Below, in pieces: positions 1-3,819 of a DNA stretch of 6,081 nucleotides (positions are counted from its first letter, which is position 1; every line of letters starts with the position of its first letter). Source of the DNA: Prevotellaceae bacterium (GTDB lineage Bacteria; Bacteroidota; Bacteroidia; Bacteroidales; UBA932); assembly GCA_031289995.1 (NCBI GenBank), contig JAITOI010000213.1:1-6081 (forward strand). Reading direction: 5' to 3'. The position numbers were made by a program, and so were the translations under genes. The notes under the pieces were generated by a model. It was given only the letters and a program-made list of their open reading frames with translations. It was not told the origin of the DNA and searched no databases.

Positions 1-961
1 TTTCGTTGACCACAAATTGCATCTCCATCCTGCCTTCAATTTTAAGTATGATTGCCTCTTCCGGATAGGCTATCATTCCGACAACCCAGTCCTTAAAGAC
101 CTCGATGTCGTCGTTGCCCTTAAATTTCGGAGGCGTGTAGTAGGTCAGCGAGTCGATGTTGCGGTTAATGGATTGGAAGGTCAGCTTGTGCTTCTCCTCT
201 TCGAGAATCATGCTCATGGTGAGCTGTACATCTTTCACCAAAATGCTGTCTGTGGCGCTGCCAAACGTGAAGCAGAGGTTGCAGTACATGTTAACGCTGT
301 GGTGCCCCATTCGTGCAGGCTCCCAGCCGATAAAATGTTCATACATCATACATATCAGCTCGTTGTTCCAGTGGGCGTTGATGTTACTGTCGAGATCCAC
401 CGCCCCTAAGCTGCCCGATGTATCCACCCCAAAGTTTATGGATACGGCCTTTCCGTAAGGCACGCGAATGGGCGCGATGCGGCTTATTTGCCGCGCAACG
501 CGACGGTGAAATTCAAACACCCCCCTGTTGCTTTTGAGTTGTGGAGGCTTGACAATGGGCATCGGTATGGAGTAGATAATGTTCGCCACCTTGCCCTGAT
601 GCTGGCCAGGCGTCCACCGCGGCGAGGCGTAGATGGTGCGCACCACCTCGCTATCCAAGTCTGGGTGCAGGCCGCGCAACACCTTCACCCGGCCTACGCA
701 GCCCAGCGTATCGACCGTAAACTGCACCACCGCTCGTTCCGACACTTCGGCGGCAGCGGCGGCCACAGGCTCGGTGTAGCGGATGTGGCTGGCCAGCCAA
801 ACCATAAAATTATTGACGCTGCCGCCGTAGAACTGCGCTGCCATATCGGCCAATATGTAGTTCACAGCCTCATCCTTGGCCGTATCGGTAGGCTCCATGT
901 CGTTGGCTCGCAAGGCAGGAATGGCAAGGCTTACGAGCAGGTAAGTGAGGAATTTTTTCAT
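1..961 (-). CDS. Secreted multi-domain TonB C-terminal-repeat protein (partial, C-terminus beyond left edge)
   Basis: Reading the minus strand from the ATG at 961-959 gives 320 uninterrupted codons with no stop before the window edge. Residues 1-19 look like a signal peptide: MKK, a hydrophobic stretch FLTYLLVSLAIPA, then ALRA. Residues about 49-136 match the TonB C-terminal domain pattern: VVQFTVDTLGCVG (78-90), the helix DLDSEVVRTIYASPRW (101-116) with TPG, then a GKVANIIYSIPMPI strand. Residues about 148-233 form a second, more divergent copy (VSINFGVDTSGSLG at 173-186, WEPA at 213-216, FTF at 231-233). A third begins near 289 (DWVVGMIAYPEEA, then IEGRMEMQFVVNE at 308-320) and is cut by the edge. 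TonB C-terminal domains bind the TonB box of outer-membrane receptors in the periplasm. Here there is a cleavable-looking signal rather than an obvious TonB anchor and Pro-rich linker, so a role as a classical energy transducer is uncertain. The start is supported by a -7 box 14 bases upstream. It is divergent from the TonB-like gene at 1401. Confidence 0.85.
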   Translation of the reverse strand, partial: MKKFLTYLLVSLAIPALRANDMEPTDTAKDEAVNYILADMAAQFYGGSVNNFMVWLASHIRYTEPVAAAAAEVSERAVVQFTVDTLGCVGRVKVLRGLHPDLDSEVVRTIYASPRWTPGQHQGKVANIIYSIPMPIVKPPQLKSNRGVFEFHRRVARQISRIAPIRVPYGKAVSINFGVDTSGSLGAVDLDSNINAHWNNELICMMYEHFIGWEPARMGHHSVNMYCNLCFTFGSATDSILVKDVQLTMSMILEEEKHKLTFQSINRNIDSLTYYTPPKFKGNDDIEVFKDWVVGMIAYPEEAIILKIEGRMEMQFVVNE

Positions 962-974
962 CGTTTTTTTGGGG

Positions 975-982
975 CAAAGATA
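975..982 (-). promoter_or_regulatory. Bacteroidetes -7 box TATCTTTG of the minus-strand TonB-repeat gene
   Basis: The minus strand reads TATCTTTG, an exact match to the Bacteroidetes TAnnTTTG -7 box. It ends 13 bases before the ATG at 961, so the leader would be only a few A-rich bases. I see no clear TTTG -33 box at the usual distance. Confidence 0.6.
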
Positions 983-1020
983 CACAAAATTGTAGGGGGC
1001 GGGGGATTGATGTGCGACTA

Positions 1021-1050
1021 TGCGATATGCGACAATGCCAGCGTCTATGT
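1021..1050 (+). repeat. 30-bp direct repeat, copy 1 (partner at 2177-2206)
   Basis: This 30-bp stretch begins TGCGATATGCGACAAT and ends GCGTCTATGT. It agrees with 2177-2206 at 28 of 30 positions. Both copies are followed, after different spacers, by GCAATTTTCA (1079-1088 here; 2246-2255 there). The two copies bracket the TonB-like gene at 1401-2153 in the same orientation. There is no coding evidence. Confidence 0.75.
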
Positions 1051-1065
1051 GTGATATTTCTGCAA

Positions 1066-1119
1066 GTCCCGAAGGGACGCAATTTTCATAACCGCAGGCA
1101 AGCGCAGCGCAGCCTGCGG
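1066..1119. repeat. Two small hairpins in the divergent intergenic region
   Basis: The first is GTCCC-GAA-GGGAC (1066-1078). The second pairs CCGCAGGC (1092-1099) perfectly with GCCTGCGG (1112-1119) across a 12-base loop. Neither is followed by a T-run, so they are not convincing terminators. They could be repeat remnants or parts of a structured transcript. Confidence 0.5.
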
Positions 1120-1134
1120 ACAGCAACACATCCG

Positions 1135-1230
1135 CGTCTTGCGCACGGTGCACAGGCCTTGTTCGGGGCACGACCTACACCCGTGCGCACGGCAGGACGA
1201 TTGGAATAGCGCCCAAAAAAAGTTTCAGCC
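1135..1230 (+). repeat. Dispersed repeat family, copy A
   Basis: This stretch of about 96 bp aligns end to end with 5921-6017 (copy B) at roughly four fifths identity, and with the reverse complement of 5543-5663 (copy C). Conserved landmarks in order are CGTCTTGCGCACGG, CACAGGCC, TTCGGGG, CTACA, the perfect 12-bp palindrome CCGTGCGCACGG (1181-1192), ATTGGAATAGCGCC, an A-run and CAGCC. TGCGCACGG at 1140-1148 can pair with CCGTGCGCA at 1181-1189, closing a 32-base loop. No open frame is conserved among copies, so I read it as a structured non-coding repeat of unknown mobility. Confidence 0.75.
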
Positions 1231-1247
1231 TGCCTACCTCATCGCTC

Positions 1248-1307
1248 CCTATAAGGTGCCTATAAGGTGCCTATAAGCTTCCTATAAGCTCCATTTTCTA
1301 TAAGCTC
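1248..1307 (+). repeat. 11-bp tandem repeat, CCTATAAG(G/C)T(G/T/C)
   Basis: Four contiguous 11-bp units start at 1248, 1259, 1270 and 1281. The first two end GGTG and the next two end GCTT and GCTC. After a short interruption a partial unit, CTATAAGCTC, occupies 1298-1307. It lies between repeat copies A and D, about 100 bases before the TonB-like gene. Copy number may vary between strains. Confidence 0.8.
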
Positions 1308-1310
1308 ATC

Positions 1311-1379
1311 CTTCGTGGCAACAACCTACGCCCAATGCAGAACGCATTGGAGTAGCGCCTCAACAAAAACGTTCAGCCA
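1311..1379 (+). repeat. Dispersed repeat family, truncated divergent copy D
   Basis: It shares the order of landmarks of the second half of copy A: CTTCGTGG, ACCTACGCCC, a palindrome, CATTGGAGTAGCGCCTCAA, then AAAAAC and CAGCC. The palindrome is different in sequence from that in A but in the same place: CCAATGC (1332-1338) pairs perfectly with GCATTGG (1344-1350). This compensated stem suggests that structure, not sequence, is retained. The copy ends 8 bases before the -7 box of the gene at 1401. Confidence 0.55.
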
Positions 1380-1387
1380 ATTTTTAC

Positions 1388-1395
1388 TACTTTTG
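1388..1395 (+). promoter_or_regulatory. -7 box TACTTTTG of the TonB-like gene
   Basis: TACTTTTG is an exact TAnnTTTG match ending only 5 bases before the ATG at 1401. Transcription would start at or within a few bases of the start codon, giving an almost leaderless mRNA. There is no good -33 TTTG; that region is instead filled by the tail of repeat copy D. Confidence 0.6.
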
Positions 1396-1400
1396 CCCCC

Positions 1401-2153
1401 ATGAAAATCGACCGCATAGTAGGTGCGCTGGGCGAGGCGGTGCGCAGCAATCAGGTGGGAATTTATGTTACCATAATTTTCCACCTGTGCGTGGCTATTG
1501 CCCTGATGAGCGCAAAAATCTACAGCGTGCCGCACACGATGCCGCTCGAAATTTCGTTCGATTTTCAGGACGATGAGCTGAAAAAGCTGGCGCTGCTGGC
1601 GCAAAAAAAGGTCGAGCTTGAGGCTGAGGTGAACCAGCTGCTAAGGCAAGCCCGCAGCGAGATTAGCGACGACGAAAGCAGCCCGCGCAACGCCGCCGTG
1701 AACGAAGATTGGCGTTCGGAAAATGTGGAGCACAACCGCGCCATGGAGGAGAATGACGAGGTGCAAAAACGTATCGACGCCACGCGCCGCATGATGGAGC
1801 AAAGCCGCAGCAGCGATGCTGAAGGCGACGTGCAGGCTGCCCCCAAAGAGGCGGTCAAAAAGCAAGACCTGTACACCGGACCATCGGTGCTATCGTACAT
1901 GCTCAAAGGCCGCACTGCCATTAGCCTCCCGCTGCCGGTGTACAAGTGCGAGAGCGGTGGCGAGGTGGTGGTGCTCATCGAGGTTGCGCCCCACGGAACA
2001 GTGGTTGCAACCTCCGTTGAAGCTACCAAGCCGGAGACCGACAACTGCATACAGGAAGCCGCACGGCGAGCGGCTATGCTGTCGCGCTTCACCACCTCCA
2101 GCATCTCCCAAAACCAGCAGGGTAGCATCACCTACAGGTTTGTGGCGCAGTGA
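1401..2153 (+). CDS. TonB-like envelope protein: one membrane helix, charged linker, TonB-type C-terminal domain
   Basis: The 250-aa product has a short cytoplasmic N-terminus, one membrane helix at about residues 20-38 (GIYVTIIFHLCVAIALMSA), a highly charged, probably coiled-coil periplasmic region (about 55-155, rich in E, K, R and Q), and a C-terminal domain (about 160-250). That domain has the strand-turn pattern of TonB/TolA C-termini: GGEVVVLIEVAPHGTV (186-201), a helix CIQEAARRAAMLSRF (216-230) and a final strand GSITYRFVAQ. This fits a TonB-type energy transducer or a TolA-like protein linking inner and outer membranes, working with ExbB/ExbD-type motors that are not in this window. 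The linker is charged rather than Pro-rich, so it is not a textbook TonB. The start is fixed by the -7 box just upstream, and the next ATG would cut the membrane helix. folK follows on the same strand after a 298-bp repeat-filled gap. Confidence 0.85.
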   Translation: MKIDRIVGALGEAVRSNQVGIYVTIIFHLCVAIALMSAKIYSVPHTMPLEISFDFQDDELKKLALLAQKKVELEAEVNQLLRQARSEISDDESSPRNAAVNEDWRSENVEHNRAMEENDEVQKRIDATRRMMEQSRSSDAEGDVQAAPKEAVKKQDLYTGPSVLSYMLKGRTAISLPLPVYKCESGGEVVVLIEVAPHGTVVATSVEATKPETDNCIQEAARRAAMLSRFTTSSISQNQQGSITYRFVAQ

Positions 2154-2164
2154 ACCCGACGTGA

Positions 2165-2241
2165 GACTTTGCGATGTGCGATGTGCGACAATACCAGCGT
2201 CTATGTTTGCGATATGCGATATGCGACTGTGCGATGTGCGA
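2165..2241 (+). repeat. TGCGAT(A/G)-type short tandem array with the second 30-bp repeat copy
   Basis: The 7-bp motif TGCGATR recurs irregularly from 2170 to about 2241 (for example TGCGATGTGCGATGTGCGAC and TGCGATATGCGATATGCGAC). It contains 2177-2206, which matches 1021-1050 at 28 of 30 positions. TATGTTTG at 2202-2209 fits the -7 consensus and could start a folK transcript, but there is no -33 box at a suitable distance and a six-base match is expected by chance a few times in this window. Confidence 0.65.
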
Positions 2242-2245
2242 CGCA

Positions 2246-2275
2246 GCAATTTTCAAATCCTCAAATCTTCAACAA
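2246..2275 (+). repeat. Short TTCAAATC array upstream of the palindrome
   Basis: After GCAAT come TTCAAATC (2252-2259), CTCAAATC (2260-2267) and a decayed TTCAACAA. This is the same 8-bp unit as the longer array at 2385-2448. GCAATTTTCAAATC occurs identically at 2246-2259 and 2379-2392, on both sides of the palindrome. Confidence 0.7.
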
Positions 2276-2277
2276 GG

Positions 2278-2358
2278 CCGTCATTGCGGGCTTGACCCGC
2301 AATCTCCACGCTCGTCCTCCTGCGAATCGGAGATTGCGGGGCAAGCCCGCAATGACGG
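2278..2358. repeat. 81-bp palindromic intergenic repeat (long hairpin)
   Basis: The left arm 2278-2307 begins CCGTCATTGCGGGCTTGA. It is the reverse complement of the right arm 2329-2358 at 29 of 30 positions, around a 21-base loop. GTCATTGCGGGCTTG-type palindromes are, from memory, a widely dispersed intergenic repeat in many bacterial genomes. There is no T-run after it, so it is not a standard terminator, although in RNA it would form a very stable hairpin between the TonB-like gene and folK. Confidence 0.85.
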
Positions 2359-2384
2359 CGCTGTGGGGACTGTGCGAGGCAATT

Positions 2385-2448
2385 TTCAAATCTTCAAATC
2401 TTCAAATCTTCAAATTTTCAAATCTTCAAACCCTCAAATCCTCAAATT
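2385..2448 (+). repeat. Eight units of TTCAAATC, abutting the folK start codon
   Basis: Eight consecutive 8-bp units occupy 2385-2448: five are TTCAAATC or TTCAAATT, followed by TTCAAACC, CTCAAATC and CTCAAATT. The array ends three bases before the folK ATG at 2452, so it fills the whole position where a ribosome-binding region would lie. Confidence 0.9.
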
Positions 2449-2451
2449 CCA

Positions 2452-2913
2452 ATGCTCTACCACCTCCTATTAGGCTCCAACCTTGGCGACCGTCAACGCT
2501 TGCTGGCACAGGCCTGCGAGCTGATGGAGCAGGCTGGCGTGAGGGTCGAAAAACGCTCGTCGGTGCACGAAACTAAGCCCTGGGGTTTCGAGGCCGAACA
2601 AGATTTTTTGAACATGGCGGTGCAGGTGCAAAGCTCCCTTCCGCCGCACGAGCTGCTACGCGCCACGCAGCGCATCGAGCAGCAGCTGGGGCGCGTGCGC
2701 CATGCCGCGCAGCAAGGCTACACCTCGCGCACCATCGACATCGACATCCTCCTTTGCGGCAGCCAAATCATCGCCACGCCTACCCTCAGCATTCCCCATC
2801 CCCGCCTGCATTTGCGCCGCTTTGCGCTGGCGCCGCTGGCCGAAATTGCGCCGGAGCTGAGGCATCCTGTGCTGGGAAAAACGGTGAGGGAAATGCTGGA
2901 AAATAGTGAATAA
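2452..2913 (+). CDS. folK: 2-amino-4-hydroxy-6-hydroxymethyldihydropteridine diphosphokinase (HPPK)
   Basis: The 153-aa product is of normal HPPK length (about 150-160) and shows the family landmarks in order: LLLGSNLGDR (5-14), ETKPWGF followed by FLNMAVQV (40-59), IEQQLGRVR (75-83), SRTIDIDIL (92-100) with the two metal-binding Asp D96 and D98, IPHPRLHLRRFALAPL (114-129) and APELRHP (133-139). HPPK is a cytosolic enzyme that transfers pyrophosphate from ATP to 6-hydroxymethyl-dihydropterin in folate synthesis, just before dihydropteroate synthase. ATG 2452 places the first beta strand (YHLLLGSN) at the N-terminus as usual. There is no Shine-Dalgarno sequence; an 8-bp tandem array lies immediately upstream. 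The final residues N-S-E and the stop codon are encoded within the next tandem repeat. No other folate gene is in the window. It may be read from the promoter of the gene at 1401 or from a weak candidate at 2202. Confidence 0.95.
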   Translation: MLYHLLLGSNLGDRQRLLAQACELMEQAGVRVEKRSSVHETKPWGFEAEQDFLNMAVQVQSSLPPHELLRATQRIEQQLGRVRHAAQQGYTSRTIDIDILLCGSQIIATPTLSIPHPRLHLRRFALAPLAEIAPELRHPVLGKTVREMLENSE

Positions 2914-2968
2914 CGAAGAGTGAATAGTGAATAGTGAAGAAGGAATAGTGAAGAAGGAATAGTGAAGG
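2903..2968 (+). repeat. AGTGAA-type tandem repeat overlapping the folK 3' end
   Basis: Units of AATAGTGA/TGAATAG run from within the last folK codons (2903) into the intergenic region. They pass into a perfect 14-bp tandem, AGTGAAGAAGGAAT at 2933-2946 and 2947-2960, then a partial AGTGAAGG to 2968. On the other strand this reads as TTCACTATTCACTATTC-type arrays. It lies between folK and the toxin-gene promoter. Confidence 0.85.
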
Positions 2969-2982
2969 CCAAATCTTTTTTC

Positions 2983-3009
2983 TTGCATTAAAAAAAAATA
3001 CTACCTTTG
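2983..3009 (+). promoter_or_regulatory. Promoter of the zeta-type toxin operon
   Basis: TACCTTTG at 3002-3009 matches the TAnnTTTG -7 box exactly. TTG at 2983-2985 lies about 16 bases upstream of it, in the range of the Bacteroidetes -33 box, with an A-run between. Transcription would start near 3015, giving a leader of about 20 bases before the ATG at 3034. This is the best two-part promoter in the window. Confidence 0.7.
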
Positions 3010-3033
3010 CAGCCCTTTTGCTACAACAACGGA

Positions 3034-3618
3034 ATGAACAAGAAGCTCTACATAATCGCGGGCTGCAACGGCGCAGGAAAGACAACGGCATCGCTCACCA
3101 TCTTGCCGGAGATTTTGAACTGCAAGGAATTTGTCAACGCTGACGCCATCGCCGTTGGCTTGTCGCCCTTTCAGCCGAGCAGCGTGGCGGTGGATGCCGG
3201 CAAAATCATGCTACAGCGCATCGACGACCTGCTGAACCAGGGCAAGTGCTTCGCCTTTGAAACCACGCTCGCGGCGCGCAGCTACAGGGGGCGCATTGCG
3301 GTAGCCAAGGCCAAAGGCTACCACGTGACGCTGCTGTTCTTTTGGCTGCAAACGGTGGAGCTGGCCAGAGAGCGCGTCCGCACAAGGGTGCTCGAGGGTG
3401 GGCACGGCATCAACACGGATGTGATTGAGCGGCGCTACCTGAGCGGCATCAAGAACTTGTTCGACACCTACCTCCCCATCGTTGATGTGGCTTGGATTTA
3501 CGATAACTCAGAAGGGCGGCACGAAATTGTCGCGAAGAAGGCTGGAGATTCTACGTTGAATATTGTTGACGAATTAAAGTTTCATCAAATTAAACAATGC
3601 TATGGCTGCAACAAGTAA
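3034..3618 (+). CDS. Zeta-toxin-family P-loop kinase
   Basis: The 194-aa product starts with a beta strand and Walker A motif GCNGAGKT (10-17). It continues with FVNADAIA (33-40), the zeta-type substrate loop, FAFETTLA (73-80), RVRTRVLEGGHGI (114-126) and ERRYLSGIKNLF (132-143), and WIYDNS (154-159). This is the layout of zeta/PezT-type kinases, which in characterised members phosphorylate UDP-N-acetylglucosamine and block wall synthesis; the substrate of this branch cannot be read from sequence. An upstream in-frame TTG at 3007 is rejected as start because it lies inside the -7 box; ATG 3034 puts the P-loop at the usual distance. The gene overlaps the next one by 17 bases in another frame, indicating coupled translation. 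Classical epsilon/zeta and PezAT loci place the antitoxin first; here the small partner is downstream. A non-toxic small-molecule kinase role is possible. Confidence 0.85.
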   Translation: MNKKLYIIAGCNGAGKTTASLTILPEILNCKEFVNADAIAVGLSPFQPSSVAVDAGKIMLQRIDDLLNQGKCFAFETTLAARSYRGRIAVAKAKGYHVTLLFFWLQTVELARERVRTRVLEGGHGINTDVIERRYLSGIKNLFDTYLPIVDVAWIYDNSEGRHEIVAKKAGDSTLNIVDELKFHQIKQCYGCNK

Positions 3619-3754
3619 GGAAATTACAGCAATGGAGGCGAAACTTTCGCGCGGGCTAGACCTGGCCTACGAGCGAATGATTGCCTTCAAAAAACAGCGC
3701 AACAGCAAGCTGGTGGTAATGCGCAACGGCAAAATCGTTGCGATTAATCCTTAA
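3602..3754 (+). CDS. 50-aa partner of the zeta-type kinase, probable antitoxin
   Basis: ATG 3602 opens a 50-codon frame ending at TAA 3752-3754. It starts inside the last 17 bases of the kinase gene. The product is basic and appears to have a helical N-terminal part (about 5-33, MEAKLSRGLDLAYERMIAFK region) and a short C-terminal strand-turn-strand, LVVMRNGKIVAINP (37-50). From memory, short proteins ending in VVM-x-x-GKIV-x-I next to zeta-type kinases recur in Gram-negative genomes, which together with the overlap makes an antitoxin role likely. That role is inferred. An alternative start is M11 (ATG 3632), which would remove the overlap. A strong terminator begins two bases after the stop, so the two genes form a closed unit. 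Confidence 0.72.
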   Translation: MAATSKEITAMEAKLSRGLDLAYERMIAFKKQRNSKLVVMRNGKIVAINP

Positions 3755-3755
3755 C

Positions 3756-3796
3756 AAACAGGGTTGGCGTACGTCCTACGCTAACCCTGTTTTTTT
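3756..3796 (+). terminator. Rho-independent terminator of the toxin-partner operon
   Basis: A 16-bp stem (3756-3771 with 3777-3792), with one G-U pair in RNA, closes a 5-base loop CGTCC and runs into a T-tract ending at 3796. It starts two bases after the partner gene stop. On the minus strand the same hairpin is followed by TTTGTTAA, so it may also stop araB transcription, though less strongly. Confidence 0.9.
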
Positions 3797-3799
3797 CCA

Positions 3800-3819
3800 A
3801 AATTCTGCAAGCAGAATTT
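3800..3819. repeat. Small perfect inverted repeat at the araB stop codon
   Basis: AAATTCTGC (3800-3808) pairs perfectly with GCAGAATTT (3811-3819) with only two bases between. It overlaps the last two bases of the araB stop codon (TAA on the minus strand, 3820-3818). It may assist araB 3' end formation together with the hairpin at 3756-3792, but lacks its own clear U-tract. Confidence 0.45.

Noticed and set aside
488..1054. 188-codon plus-strand open frame over the left part of the window
   Set aside because: It lies opposite the minus-strand TonB-repeat gene, which has a signal peptide, repeated domain pattern and promoter. The plus-strand translation is unlike any family I know.
1021..1310. 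Possible CRISPR-like array from the short intergenic repeats
   Set aside because: Units are 7-11 bp without regular unique spacers, and no cas gene is present.
1565..2131. 188-codon minus-strand open frame inside the TonB-like gene
   Set aside because: The Ser-rich product is typical of a shadow frame, opposite a gene with a membrane helix and a TonB-type domain.
3007..3033. TTG at 3007 as an upstream start of the zeta-type kinase
   Set aside because: The codon overlaps the -7 box TACCTTTG (3002-3009), so it would precede the transcription start. ATG 3034 gives the normal P-loop position.
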